Below, in pieces: positions 36,624 through 45,350 of a DNA stretch of 64,000 nt; the stretch's first letter is position 1, and each line of letters begins with the position of its first letter. Origin of the DNA: Pontibacter sp. Tf4 (GTDB lineage Bacteria; Bacteroidota; Bacteroidia; Cytophagales; Hymenobacteraceae). The DNA is taken from assembly GCF_014212495.1 (NCBI RefSeq), contig NZ_JACKZC010000002.1:186001-250000 (forward strand), given 5' to 3'. The notes beneath the pieces were generated by a model. It was not told the origin of the DNA, did no database searches, and was given only the letters and a program-made list of their open reading frames with translations. A program made the translations under genes and the position numbers.

Positions 36624-36726
36624 GAGGAATCCAATAAACATATAGCCCCCTTGGGTGTATACCCATTTATACGTTGCCGGATGCAAGGTATGAACGCGCT
36701 ATTTTATACTTTCCAATTTTTAATTT

Positions 36727-37578
36727 ATGCTTCGTATAGCCATACAGAAATCAGGCAGACTCAGTGATGATTCGCTTAAACTTATCCGTGAATGCGGTAT
36801 CTCATTTATCAGCAGCAGCCTGAAACTCAAAACAGAATCAACCAATTTTCCGCTGGAAATCCTTTTTCTCCGCGACGATGATATTCCCGGGTATGTAGCC
36901 GACGGAGTGGCCGATATTGGTATAGTTGGCCAGAACGTGCTGGTAGAAGAAGGCATGCAACACCTGACCGTTGAAGAACTTGGTTTCTCGAAATGCCGTC
37001 TGTCGCTGGCGGTACCCAAAGGTGACAACTATAGTTCTATTCAGGACCTGAACGGAAAAAACATCGCCACATCGTACCCAAATTTACTGCAATCTTACTT
37101 GGCAGAGCGTGGTGTGCAGGCAAACATTCATACCATCAGCGGGTCTGTAGAAATTGCGCCAAGCATTGGTTTGGCTGATGCTATTTGCGATATCGTTAGC
37201 TCGGGCAGCACGCTTATCAGTAATGGTCTGAAGGAAGTGGAGCGTGTGTTTAAGTCTCAGGCGGTACTGATTGCTAACAAGCAACTGAACGATGAGAAAC
37301 AGGAGATACTGGAGAAACTTTTATTCCGGATTCATGCTGTACAACGTGCCCAGCGTGCCAAGTACATTCTGTTAAATGCCCCGAACGATAAAGTAGCGGA
37401 GATATCGAAATTACTTCCGGGAGTTAAGTCTCCGACTGTGCTGCCATTGCTGGAAGAAGGCTGGAGCTCGCTGCACTCTGTGGTGAACGAAGACGATTTC
37501 TGGGATAAGATTGAGAAACTGAAAGCCGCTGGTGCGCAGGGTATCCTGGTTGTACCGATAGAGAAAATGATCATCTGA
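36727..37578 (+). CDS. hisG: ATP phosphoribosyltransferase HisG (long form)
   Basis: First committed step of histidine synthesis: ATP plus PRPP gives phosphoribosyl-ATP. The 283 residues make it the long, hexameric form. The catalytic domain (LRIAIQKSGRLSDDSLKLI; GIVGQNVLVEEG; CDIVSSGSTLISNGL as the PRPP loop) is followed by a C-terminal ACT-like regulatory domain (~208-283, SPTVLPLLEEGWSSLHSVV), the site of His feedback in this form. HisZ is therefore not needed. It overlaps hisD by 1 nt (TGATG) and is preceded by the His leader. Confidence 0.96.
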   Translation: MLRIAIQKSGRLSDDSLKLIRECGISFISSSLKLKTESTNFPLEILFLRDDDIPGYVADGVADIGIVGQNVLVEEGMQHLTVEELGFSKCRLSLAVPKGDNYSSIQDLNGKNIATSYPNLLQSYLAERGVQANIHTISGSVEIAPSIGLADAICDIVSSGSTLISNGLKEVERVFKSQAVLIANKQLNDEKQEILEKLLFRIHAVQRAQRAKYILLNAPNDKVAEISKLLPGVKSPTVLPLLEEGWSSLHSVVNEDDFWDKIEKLKAAGAQGILVVPIEKMII

Positions 37579-38858
37579 TGAAGAAGCTACTTTACCCCGA
37601 AACTATAGTTTGGCCCGAACTGGCAAAGCGACCAGTAAAAGACCTGCAGGAACTGGAGCCAACTATACGCGGCATCTTTAAGCTGGTGCAGGAGCAGGGC
37701 GACGAAGCCTTGTACCAACTGGCCGAAAAGTATGATGGTAAACGCCCGGATGCTTTACTGGCAACACCCGAAGAACTGGCTACCGCTGAAAATGAGATAA
37801 GCGCCGAACTGAAAGAAGCGATTTTACAGGCGTACAGCAACATACAGCTGTTCCATTTGCAGCAGGCCGAACAGATGCCTATAGTTGAAACGATGCCGGG
37901 CGTGAACTGCTGGCGTAAAAGTGTGGCTATTGAGAAGGTAGGACTTTACATTCCTGGTGGCACGGCGCCGCTTTTTTCTACGCTGTTGATGCTGGGAATT
38001 CCGGCAAAACTGGCTGGCTGTAAACAAATTGTGCTTTGCACGCCGCCGTCTAAACAAGGTACTATACACCCGGCTATACGCTACACGGCATCGCTGCTGG
38101 GCATACAAACTATAGTGAAAGCAGGTGGTGCTCAGGCCGTGGCTGCTATGGCATTTGGTACCGAAAGTGTGCCGGCTGTAAGCAAGATCTTCGGACCCGG
38201 AAACCAGTATGTAACTATGGCCAAGCAACTGGTAACGCAACTGGGCGTGGCTATCGATATGCCGGCTGGCCCGTCTGAAGTGCTGGTGATGGCCGATGAA
38301 ACTGCCGACCCTGCTTTTGTAGCTGCCGACTTACTGTCTCAGGCTGAGCACGGACCAGACTCGCAGGTGGTATTGCTGAGCACATCCGAAACTATAGTTG
38401 ATCAGGTGATCTTAGAAATTGAGAAGCAACTACAGGAACTGCCGCGCGAAGCCGTAGCCGCTCAGGCGCTGGGAAACAGCATGGCTATAGTTATGCAAAA
38501 TGCCCAGCAGATGCTCGATTTCTCTAATTTATATGCACCCGAGCACCTGATTCTCGCTATAAAAGATTTGCAAACTATAGCTGATGGTGTGGTTAATGCT
38601 GGCTCTGTTTTCCTGGGCAACTATACACCCGAAGCCGCCGGCGATTATGCTTCCGGAACCAACCACACCTTGCCGACTAATGGTTATGCCCGTGCCTATA
38701 GTGGCGTTTCTTTGGATAGTTTTGTCCGGAAGATCACGTTCCAGCACATCACACCGGAAGGCCTGCAGAACATTGGCAGAACCATAGAAGTAATGGCCGA
38801 AGCCGAAGGTTTGCAGGCACACAAAAATGCAGTAAGTATCCGATTAAAGAAACTATAA
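37578..38858 (+). CDS. hisD: Histidinol dehydrogenase HisD
   Basis: A zinc enzyme that oxidises L-histidinol to L-histidine in two NAD-dependent steps. Family landmarks are [22 protein letters not shown], the [16 protein letters not shown] signature, [13 protein letters not shown], and the metal/catalytic segments [11 protein letters not shown] and the late [23 protein letters not shown]. The length of 426 is normal. It overlaps hisG by 1 nt, and hisC starts at the next base after its stop. Its stop is in AAACTATAA. The gene holds an unusually high number of CTATAG motifs (seven by eye). Confidence 0.96.
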   Translation: MKKLLYPETIVWPELAKRPVKDLQELEPTIRGIFKLVQEQGDEALYQLAEKYDGKRPDALLATPEELATAENEISAELKEAILQAYSNIQLFHLQQAEQMPIVETMPGVNCWRKSVAIEKVGLYIPGGTAPLFSTLLMLGIPAKLAGCKQIVLCTPPSKQGTIHPAIRYTASLLGIQTIVKAGGAQAVAAMAFGTESVPAVSKIFGPGNQYVTMAKQLVTQLGVAIDMPAGPSEVLVMADETADPAFVAADLLSQAEHGPDSQVVLLSTSETIVDQVILEIEKQLQELPREAVAAQALGNSMAIVMQNAQQMLDFSNLYAPEHLILAIKDLQTIADGVVNAGSVFLGNYTPEAAGDYASGTNHTLPTNGYARAYSGVSLDSFVRKITFQHITPEGLQNIGRTIEVMAEAEGLQAHKNAVSIRLKKL

Positions 38859-39908
38859 ATGTTTGACTTACAAAGTATAGTTAGGCCAAATGTATGGCGC
38901 ATGAAACCCTACGCATCGGCCCGCGACGAGTTTAAAGGCACGGCCAGCGTGTACCTGGATGCCAACGAAAATAACCTGGGCAGCCTGGCCGGCAACAACT
39001 ATAACCGCTACCCCGATCCGCATCAGAAAGCCCTGAAAAATAAGATTTCGTCTATAAAAGGAGTAAAGCCGTCTCAGATATTCCTGGGCAACGGTTCCGA
39101 CGAAGCGATTGATCTGCTGTTCCGTATGGTTTGCCGTCCGGGCCAGGACCGCGCGCTGTTTTTACCGCCAACCTATGGCATGTACGAAGTATCGGCTAAC
39201 CTGAACGATGTGCAGCTGGATACGGTGCAACTGACTGCAGATTTCCAGATCCCGGTGGCCGAAGTGCTGCGAAACGTGAAGCCCGAAACAAAGCTGATCT
39301 TTATCTGCTCGCCCAACAACCCGACTGGCAACAATATCAACCCCGAAGACATTGAAGCGATACTCGACAATTTTGACGGACTGGTTATAGTTGACGAAGC
39401 ATACATTGATTTTTCGGAAGAGCCAAGCTGGACTGCGCGCCTGCAGGATTTTCCGAATTTGGTGGTGCTGCAGACCTTCTCCAAAGCATGGGGAATGGCC
39501 GGTTTGCGTTTAGGTATGGCCTTCGCTTCCGAAGAGATCATTGCGCTGCTCGACAAAATAAAACCGCCGTACAATATAAACGAAGCAACCCAGGAACTGG
39601 CGCTAAAAGCACTGGATCAGGATGAGCAGTTGAAGTACATGATCGAAGAGATCATTCAGGAACGGCAAATGCTGGAATCGGCTTTGCCAACCCTGGCTAT
39701 AGTTGAGAAAGTGTACCCGACAGATGCCAACTTTATACTGGTAAAGGTGAAAGATGCCAACAAGCTTTATAGTTACCTGCTGGATAAAGGAATTGTAACC
39801 CGTAACCGCTCCAGCGTGCCCGGTTGCGAAAACTGCCTGCGCATATCAGTCGGCACCACCGACGAGAACCAGCAACTATACCAGGCGATTTCAGAGTTTA
39901 ACATTTAG
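38859..39908 (+). CDS. hisC: Histidinol-phosphate aminotransferase HisC
   Basis: A fold-type I PLP aminotransferase acting on imidazole-acetol phosphate. Landmarks are YLDANENNLG at the N-terminus, the GNGSDEAIDLLFR cofactor segment, CSPNNPTGN, VIVDEAYIDFS, the Schiff-base lysine in QTFSKAWGMAGLRLG, and the C-terminal LRISVGTTDEN. The 349-residue length is normal. It abuts hisD. An 88-nt low-complexity spacer separates it from hisB. Confidence 0.95.
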   Translation: MFDLQSIVRPNVWRMKPYASARDEFKGTASVYLDANENNLGSLAGNNYNRYPDPHQKALKNKISSIKGVKPSQIFLGNGSDEAIDLLFRMVCRPGQDRALFLPPTYGMYEVSANLNDVQLDTVQLTADFQIPVAEVLRNVKPETKLIFICSPNNPTGNNINPEDIEAILDNFDGLVIVDEAYIDFSEEPSWTARLQDFPNLVVLQTFSKAWGMAGLRLGMAFASEEIIALLDKIKPPYNINEATQELALKALDQDEQLKYMIEEIIQERQMLESALPTLAIVEKVYPTDANFILVKVKDANKLYSYLLDKGIVTRNRSSVPGCENCLRISVGTTDENQQLYQAISEFNI

Positions 39909-39992
39909 AAATTAGAAGTTAGATTTAAGACTATAGATTTTATTAAAACTTCGAAAGTCTATTGTCTAATATCTAGTATCTAGCATCTCACT
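39905..39992 (+). repeat. Low-complexity TTAGAAATTAGAAGTTAGA spacer between hisC and hisB
   Basis: Degenerate repeats of TTAGA/TCTAATATCTAG type form an imperfect inverted repeat. AGACTATAGA (39930-39939) against TCTATTGTCT shows one mismatch. There is no coding content. Confidence 0.55.
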
Positions 39993-39996
39993 TAAA

Positions 39997-41091
39997 ATGA
40001 AAAAAGCATTATTTATAGATCGTGACGGCACCATTTTGGTTGAACCGAAAACGGATTTCCAGGTTGATTCTTTCGAGAAATTTGAGTTTATCCCGAAAGT
40101 GATCCGCAACCTGCATAGGATCTTCACCGAGTTGGATTATGAGTTTGTGATGGTCACGAACCAGGATGGCCTGGGCACCGACTCTTATCCTGAACACACT
40201 TTCTGGCCTTACCAGAACAAGATGCTGGACATTTTGCGCAGCGAAGGCGTAGAGTTTTCTGATATCCTGATTGACCGCAGCTTTGAGCATGAAGGCCTGG
40301 AAACCCGCAAGCCCGGCATCGGCATGATGAAAAACTATTTGTCCGGAGAGTATGACCTGGCGAACAGTTACGTGATTGGCGACCGCTTAACGGATGTGCA
40401 GTTGGCAAATAATCTGGGCGCAAAAGCCATCCTGCTGGCCGATTTCCAGAGCGAAGAAGCAGCGTTAAACACCAACGACTGGGACGAAATTTATAGTTTC
40501 CTGAAGCTACCGCAACGCAAATCAACTATATGCCGCCAAACCTCTGAAACCGATATCCGGATCGACCTGAACTTGGATGGAACCGGGAAGTCAAATATCA
40601 AAACCGGGCTTGGCTTTTTCGACCACATGCTGGAACAACTGGCCCGCCATGGCAACGTGGATCTGACTATAGCAGTAAAAGGAGACCTGCACATTGACGA
40701 ACACCATACCATAGAAGATACAGGCATTGCCCTTGGCGAAGCATTTCTGGCTGCTTTAGGTGATAAGAAAGGCATTACCCGCTACGGATTTTTATTGCCT
40801 ATGGACGATGTGCTGGCGCAGGTGGCGATAGACTTTGGAGGCAGGCCCTGGATCGTGTGGGATGCTGAATTTAAACGCGAAAAAGTAGGGGATATGCCGG
40901 CCGAGATGTTCTTCCACTTTTTTAAATCCTTCTCTGACGCGTCCAAGAGTAATCTAAACATCAAAGCCGAAGGTCAGAACGAGCACCACAAAATCGAGGC
41001 GATCTTTAAAGGGTTTGCACGAGCTATTCGTATGGCAGTGCAGCGAGACCCAAACGATACTTCTTTGCCATCCACAAAAGGAGTTTTGTAA
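39997..41091 (+). CDS. hisB: Bifunctional histidinol-phosphatase / imidazoleglycerol-phosphate dehydratase HisB
   Basis: A fusion of two histidine enzymes. Residues 1-165 are a HAD phosphatase ([13 protein letters not shown] with Asp8/Asp10; [29 protein letters not shown]) that removes phosphate from histidinol phosphate. Residues ~173-364 are the dehydratase, with metal-ligand motifs [15 protein letters not shown] and [18 protein letters not shown] and the N-terminal [21 protein letters not shown]. With hisG, hisD and hisC it completes the first his transcription unit. The remaining genes are at 51.7-54.5 kb. Confidence 0.96.
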   Translation: MKKALFIDRDGTILVEPKTDFQVDSFEKFEFIPKVIRNLHRIFTELDYEFVMVTNQDGLGTDSYPEHTFWPYQNKMLDILRSEGVEFSDILIDRSFEHEGLETRKPGIGMMKNYLSGEYDLANSYVIGDRLTDVQLANNLGAKAILLADFQSEEAALNTNDWDEIYSFLKLPQRKSTICRQTSETDIRIDLNLDGTGKSNIKTGLGFFDHMLEQLARHGNVDLTIAVKGDLHIDEHHTIEDTGIALGEAFLAALGDKKGITRYGFLLPMDDVLAQVAIDFGGRPWIVWDAEFKREKVGDMPAEMFFHFFKSFSDASKSNLNIKAEGQNEHHKIEAIFKGFARAIRMAVQRDPNDTSLPSTKGVL

Positions 41092-41169
41092 TTGTTTAAA
41101 TTTCAGTGAGTTGTATTTGCTTGATCACACATCCTTCAAACTATAGTTTAAAATAAAGTTTAAGTATAG

Positions 41170-41200
41170 TTTGCTTTTGATAAATCAGGGCTTACATTTG
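41170..41200 (+). promoter_or_regulatory. Promoter of the trp operon
   Basis: TTTG at 41170-41173, 19 nt spacer, TACATTTG at 41193-41200. It matches the Bacteroidetes TTTG-N19-TAnnTTTG consensus fully. Transcription should start near 41206, ~33 nt before the Trp leader ATG. Confidence 0.82.
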
Positions 41201-41238
41201 TGGAATCGCAAACTATAAAAGCGAACTATAAACAAGAC

Positions 41239-41325
41239 ATGATTCAGAATCTTCATCTTACTGCATGGTGGTGGCACGTTACAAAAAGTATCGTGAACAG
41301 CCTTGCTATGTATAAGATGAGATAA
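41239..41325 (+). CDS. trpL: Trp leader peptide of the trp operon
   Basis: A 28-codon ORF with three consecutive Trp codons (TGG at 41266-41274; local peptide HLTAWWWHVTK) between the trp promoter and an intrinsic terminator. It has no other plausible role than sensing charged tRNA-Trp. The stop is TAA at 41323-41325. It is too short for standard gene calling. Pairing of the downstream RNA is described in the attenuator entry. Confidence 0.9.
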   Translation: MIQNLHLTAWWWHVTKSIVNSLAMYKMR

Positions 41326-41387
41326 ATGATATAGCATACAACCAAAGGTATTAAAAGCCTGCTGTTCACTGGACAGCAGGCTTTTTT
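41275..41387 (+). terminator. trp attenuator: mutually exclusive antiterminator and terminator hairpins
   Basis: Strands 1:2: CACGTTAC (41275-41282) pairs with GTATCGTG (41288-41295), with one T-T mismatch. Strands 2:3 (antiterminator): GTGAACAGC (41293-41301) pairs perfectly with GCTGTTCAC (41361-41369). Strands 3:4 (terminator): AAAAGCCTGCTGT (41353-41365) pairs perfectly with ACAGCAGGCTTTT (41373-41385), followed by further Ts. Strand 1 starts at the codon right after the three Trp codons. A ribosome stalled there would cover it, free strand 2 and prevent termination. This is the classical attenuation layout. Confidence 0.9.
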
Positions 41388-41413
41388 GTTTTCTATCAGA
41401 TTCTAAACCGACC

Positions 41414-42820
41414 ATGAACTATAAAATCACCACCAACTATAAGCGCCTTCTGGCTGATACGCTGACTCCGGTTAGCGTATACCTGAAGCTGCGTGACCGT
41501 TTTCCAAATAGTATTCTGCTAGAGAGTTCAGATTACCACGGCGCCGAAAACAGCTTTTCCTACATCTGCTGCAGCCCGATGGCAAGCATCAAAGCCGAGA
41601 ACGAGGTGCTGACAGAAGCTTTCCCGGACGGAACTATAAAGCAGACGCCGATCACAAAAGAAATGAATGTTCCGGCGCAACTGGCAGCCTTTGCACAAAG
41701 CTTTGAAGTGGAGTCGAATGCATTCAATTTCATTAACAACGGGCTGTTCGGGTACATGAACTACGATGCCGTGCGCTACTACGAAGATATTGAACTTACC
41801 CAGCGACCTGACCGCCAGCAACTACCGGAGCTGTACTATGCCGTGTATCGTTACATCATCGCCATCAACCACTTCACTAATGAGGCTTACATCTTCTCGC
41901 ACAACTATAACCAGGACGATGACAACGGCATTGCGCAACTGGAAGCGCTGCTGAACAGCAGAAATATTCCGAGCTATAGTTTTAAAACTACTGCAGCAGA
42001 AGCTTACAACATCAGCAGCGAGGGTTTTCTAAAAAATATTCAGAAGGCGAAGGAGCATTGCTTCCGTGGCGATGTGTTTCAGCTGGTGCTGTCCCGCCGC
42101 TTTGAGCAGGCTTTCCAGGGAGATGAATTTAACGTGTACCGTGCGCTGCGCTCCATTAACCCTTCGCCGTATCTATTTTACTTTGACTATGGCAGCTTCA
42201 AGATCTTCGGTTCTTCGCCGGAAGCACAACTGGTCATTAAAAATGGCAAAGCCAGCATTTTCCCGATTGCAGGTACTTTCAGGAGAACCGGTGATGATGC
42301 TGCTGATGCTGCTTTGGCTGAAAAATTGTTAGTCGACCCGAAAGAAAATGCTGAGCATGTGATGCTGGTTGACCTGGCACGCAACGACCTGAGCCGCAAC
42401 GGCCATAGCGTGGAAGTAGAAACCTTCCGCGAGATTCAGTATTACTCGCACGTCATTCACCTGGTTTCTAAAGTGTCAGGGCAACTGCACAGACAGGAAG
42501 ATTCGCTGCAAATGGTAGCCAGTACTTTTCCGGCCGGCACGCTTTCCGGTGCACCCAAGCACAAAGCCATGCAGCTTATTGATACTTACGAAACAACGAA
42601 CCGCGCTTTTTACGGTGGCTGCATCGGCTTCCTGGATTTTAACGGCAACTTCAACAGCGCCATCATGATCCGTTCTTTCCTGAGCAAAGATTATAAACTA
42701 TACTACCAGGCAGGAGCCGGTATTGTGGCCGCTTCTAATCCGCAAAGCGAATTACAGGAGGTAGACAATAAATTGATGGCTTTACGAAAAGCTTTAACCT
42801 TAGCCCAGGAAATAAACTAA
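41414..42820 (+). CDS. trpE: Anthranilate synthase component I TrpE
   Basis: Converts chorismate with ammonia from TrpG to anthranilate. The 468 residues include the N-terminal LLES tryptophan-feedback motif (residues 35-38), then the chorismate-binding domain with SPYLFYFDYGSFKIFGSSPE, FPIAGTFRRTGDD, EHVMLVDLARNDLSR, and TFPAGTLSGAPKHKAMQLID. Feedback by Trp is expected from the LLES motif. It is the first gene after the Trp attenuator and is followed 1 nt later by trpG. Confidence 0.96.
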   Translation: MNYKITTNYKRLLADTLTPVSVYLKLRDRFPNSILLESSDYHGAENSFSYICCSPMASIKAENEVLTEAFPDGTIKQTPITKEMNVPAQLAAFAQSFEVESNAFNFINNGLFGYMNYDAVRYYEDIELTQRPDRQQLPELYYAVYRYIIAINHFTNEAYIFSHNYNQDDDNGIAQLEALLNSRNIPSYSFKTTAAEAYNISSEGFLKNIQKAKEHCFRGDVFQLVLSRRFEQAFQGDEFNVYRALRSINPSPYLFYFDYGSFKIFGSSPEAQLVIKNGKASIFPIAGTFRRTGDDAADAALAEKLLVDPKENAEHVMLVDLARNDLSRNGHSVEVETFREIQYYSHVIHLVSKVSGQLHRQEDSLQMVASTFPAGTLSGAPKHKAMQLIDTYETTNRAFYGGCIGFLDFNGNFNSAIMIRSFLSKDYKLYYQAGAGIVAASNPQSELQEVDNKLMALRKALTLAQEIN

Positions 42821-42821
42821 C

Positions 42822-43385
42822 ATGCAAGTTCTGGTAATCGATAATTACGACTCTTTCACTTATAACCTGGTGCACCTGCTGCAGGAACTGGGTGCGGAAG
42901 TTACCGTGCGTCGCAACGACAAAACGACGTTGGAAGAGGTTGGCAACTATAGAAAGATCATGCTTTCACCAGGTCCTGGTATTCCGGACGAAGCCGGTAT
43001 GCTGAAAGAGATCATTCAAACTTTTGGCCCAACAAAGAGCCTGTTCGGGGTGTGTCTCGGGTATCAGGCAATAGGTGAGGTATATGGTGGTAAGTTGTTT
43101 AACAGCAACGAGGTATGGCATGGCGTGGCAATACAGGTAACTATAGTTTGCGAGCAGGAAATACTCTTTTCTGATCTACCTAAGCAGTTCAATACAGGCC
43201 GTTACCACTCGTGGCTGGTTAAAAAGGATCTACCTGATTGCCTGGTACAAACAGCAGTAGACGAAAAAGGTAACATCATGGCGCTGCGTCATAAAGCATA
43301 TGATGTACGAGGCGTACAGTTCCACCCGGAATCAGTGCTGACGGAACATGGAAAGGAGATAATTAAAAACTGGTTAGCTAATTAG
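42822..43385 (+). CDS. trpG: Anthranilate synthase component II (glutamine amidotransferase) TrpG
   Basis: A class I glutaminase that supplies ammonia to TrpE. The catalytic Cys78 is in FGVCLGYQAIG, and the His-Glu pair is in QFHPESVLTEHG (~166-177). SPGPGIPDEAG is the oxyanion loop. The 187-residue length is normal for a stand-alone TrpG, not fused to TrpD. It directly follows trpE. Its stop (TAG, 43383-43385) runs into a REP-like palindrome. Confidence 0.95.
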   Translation: MQVLVIDNYDSFTYNLVHLLQELGAEVTVRRNDKTTLEEVGNYRKIMLSPGPGIPDEAGMLKEIIQTFGPTKSLFGVCLGYQAIGEVYGGKLFNSNEVWHGVAIQVTIVCEQEILFSDLPKQFNTGRYHSWLVKKDLPDCLVQTAVDEKGNIMALRHKAYDVRGVQFHPESVLTEHGKEIIKNWLAN

Positions 43386-43463
43386 TCATCCCGAGCGAAG
43401 CCGAGGGATCTTAAGTGTCCACTATGCAGCTGTATAAGATTTCTCGACTACGCTCGAAATGAC
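43385..43463 (+). repeat. REP-like imperfect palindrome between trpG and trpD
   Basis: The left arm begins GTCATCCCGAGCGAAGCCGA and continues GGGATCT. The right arm runs AGATTTCTCGACTACGCTCG and ends AAATGAC. Together they form a ~27-bp imperfect stem with mismatches and a ~25-nt loop. The sequence type (CCGAGCG..., CTCGACTACGCTCGAAATGAC) is known as a dispersed intergenic repeat in many Bacteroidetes. A misleading ATG at 43459, in frame with trpD, is inside the right arm. Confidence 0.8.
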
Positions 43464-43479
43464 AATAAGAATATCAACA

Positions 43480-44490
43480 ATGAAAGAGATACTGAACCAT
43501 TTATTCGAACATAAAACGCTTACCAAAGAGCAGGCGCGGGAAGTGCTGCTAAATATTACTGGTGGCAAATACAACCAGAGCCAGATTTCTAGTTTCCTGA
43601 CAGTGTATATGATGCGCAGCATTACGGTGGATGAACTGGAAGGCTTCCGGGATGCGCTGCTCGATCAGTGCCTGCGCGTAGACCTGGATGCTTATATTCC
43701 AATCGATCTTTGCGGCACTGGTGGCGATGGCAAGGATACGTTCAACATTTCCACGTTGTCATCTTTTGTGGTGGCGGCTAATGGTATTCCGGTTGCCAAA
43801 CATGGCAACTATGGTGTGTCGTCTTCCTGCGGTTCCTCTAATGTGCTCGAAGCGCTGGGAGTTAAATTTACTACGGAAACCGAAGCTCTGGAACGCTCTA
43901 TCGCAAACTATAACATTTGTTTTCTGCATGCCCCACTCTTTCACCCAGCCATGAAAAGTGTAGGTGCTATCAGAAAAGACCTGGCGGTGAAAACGTTCTT
44001 CAACATGCTGGGTCCGATGGTAAATCCTGCTTTCCCGAAGCTGCAGATGGTAGGGGTTTATAGTCTGGAACTGGCCCGCATGTATAGTTACCTGTATCAA
44101 CAGCAGCCGGAAGTAAACTATAGCATCATTCATACCCTGGATGGCTTCGACGAGATTTCCCTGACAAGCCCCTTTAAAGTAATCTCTGATAAAGAAGAAG
44201 TACTGTTAGATGCCCAATCGCTTGGTTTGCCACGACTGCAGCAAGAGCAGATCAAAGGCGGTGGTACCATTGAGAGCGCAGCTAAAATATTTATAGAAGT
44301 ATTAAAAGGAGAGGGCACTGCTGCACAAACGGCTGTTGTGGCCGCCAACGCCGGCATGGCTATTCAGTGCGCAAGACCAGAAATCAGCATACCGGATGCT
44401 GTTGGCATAGCTAAAGAAACACTTGAATCAGGTAAAGCTTATAGATTATTCAACAGCCTGATACAGGATCAAAAGTTAGCAGTAGCTTGA
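43480..44490 (+). CDS. trpD: Anthranilate phosphoribosyltransferase TrpD
   Basis: Transfers the phosphoribosyl group of PRPP to anthranilate. I start at the ATG at 43480 (MKEILNHLFEHKTL), the normal N-terminus. An in-frame ATG at 43459 lies in the REP-like repeat. Landmarks are the PRPP loop CGTGGDGKDTFNIST, AKHGNYGVSSSCGSSNVLEALG, FLHAPLFHPAMKSVGAIRKDL and FNMLGPMVNPAFP. The length of 336 from this start is normal. Confidence 0.95.
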   Translation: MKEILNHLFEHKTLTKEQAREVLLNITGGKYNQSQISSFLTVYMMRSITVDELEGFRDALLDQCLRVDLDAYIPIDLCGTGGDGKDTFNISTLSSFVVAANGIPVAKHGNYGVSSSCGSSNVLEALGVKFTTETEALERSIANYNICFLHAPLFHPAMKSVGAIRKDLAVKTFFNMLGPMVNPAFPKLQMVGVYSLELARMYSYLYQQQPEVNYSIIHTLDGFDEISLTSPFKVISDKEEVLLDAQSLGLPRLQQEQIKGGGTIESAAKIFIEVLKGEGTAAQTAVVAANAGMAIQCARPEISIPDAVGIAKETLESGKAYRLFNSLIQDQKLAVA

Positions 44491-44496
44491 GCATCC

Positions 44497-44530
44497 TCAA
44501 ATCTCCAAATTTCCAAATCTTCAAATCTGA
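44497..44530 (+). repeat. Low-complexity CAAATCTCCAAATTTCC spacer before trpC
   Basis: Four imperfect copies of CAAATCT(C/T) in tandem, between the trpD stop and the trpC ATG. A TTG-started extension of trpC through this stretch (SPNFQIFKSEI) is not credible. Confidence 0.65.
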
Positions 44531-44534
44531 AATT

Positions 44535-45350
44535 ATGAACATACTCGACGAAATCATCGCTCATAAACACAAAGAAGTAACCGAACGCAGAGAACTTTAC
44601 CCGGTGAAATTGCTGGAAAAAAGCCTCTACTTCGATACCCCCTGCCTCTCGCTGGAGCGTTACTTGTTGCGCCCGGACAAAAGCGGGGTCATTGCCGAGA
44701 TCAAGCGTAAATCTCCCTCCAAAGGCGACATCAATCCTTATGTTTCTGTAGAGCGCACTTCTATTGGCTATATGCAGGCGGGTGCTTCGGCCTTGTCTAT
44801 CCTGACCGATACGAACTACTTCGGTGGTAAAAACGAAGACCTAGTAACGGCCCGCAAGTATAATTTCTGCCCGATCCTGCGAAAGGACTTTATAGTGGAT
44901 GAGTACCAGATCGTAGAAGCAAAATCGATTGGTGCTGATGCCATACTGCTGATTGCGGCTGCACTGGAGCCTGCACGACTGAAAGAACTTGCTTCCTTTG
45001 CCCGCTCGCTTGGTCTGGAGGTTCTGCTGGAGGTGCACAACAAGCAGGAGCTTGACGAAAAGCTGAATGAATTTGTAACTATAGTTGGCGTGAACAACCG
45101 CAACCTGAAGACCTTCAAAACAGACGTGAACTTATCTTTTGAGCTGGCGCATTACATTCCGGCTGGCATTACCAAAATATCGGAAAGCGGCCTGAGTAAG
45201 GTAGAAACATTGGTTGAGTTGCAGCAGGCAGGCTATAATGGCTTCCTGATCGGGGAGACTTTTATGAACGATAGCCGGCCTGAGCGCGCTGCTGCTGCCT
45301 TTATAAAAGAACTTCGCCAGTTGCAGGAGCTTAAAGAACAAACAGCATGA
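44535..45350 (+). CDS. trpC: Indole-3-glycerol phosphate synthase TrpC
   Basis: Closes the indole ring from CdRP. I start at the ATG at 44535 (MNILDEIIAHKHKEV), 271 residues. The catalytic lysines are in VIAEIKRKSPSKGDI and PILRKDFIVDEYQI, with LLEVHNKQELDE, GVNNRNLKTF, KISESGLS and GFLIGETFM as the remaining barrel loops. The stop overlaps the trpF start (ATGA). It is a stand-alone TrpC, not fused to TrpF. Confidence 0.95.
   Translation: MNILDEIIAHKHKEVTERRELYPVKLLEKSLYFDTPCLSLERYLLRPDKSGVIAEIKRKSPSKGDINPYVSVERTSIGYMQAGASALSILTDTNYFGGKNEDLVTARKYNFCPILRKDFIVDEYQIVEAKSIGADAILLIAAALEPARLKELASFARSLGLEVLLEVHNKQELDEKLNEFVTIVGVNNRNLKTFKTDVNLSFELAHYIPAGITKISESGLSKVETLVELQQAGYNGFLIGETFMNDSRPERAAAAFIKELRQLQELKEQTA

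Noticed and set aside
44487..44534. TTG-started 16-codon extension of trpC
   Set aside because: It translates a tandem CAAATCT low-complexity spacer. The ATG at 44535 gives the standard TrpC N-terminus.
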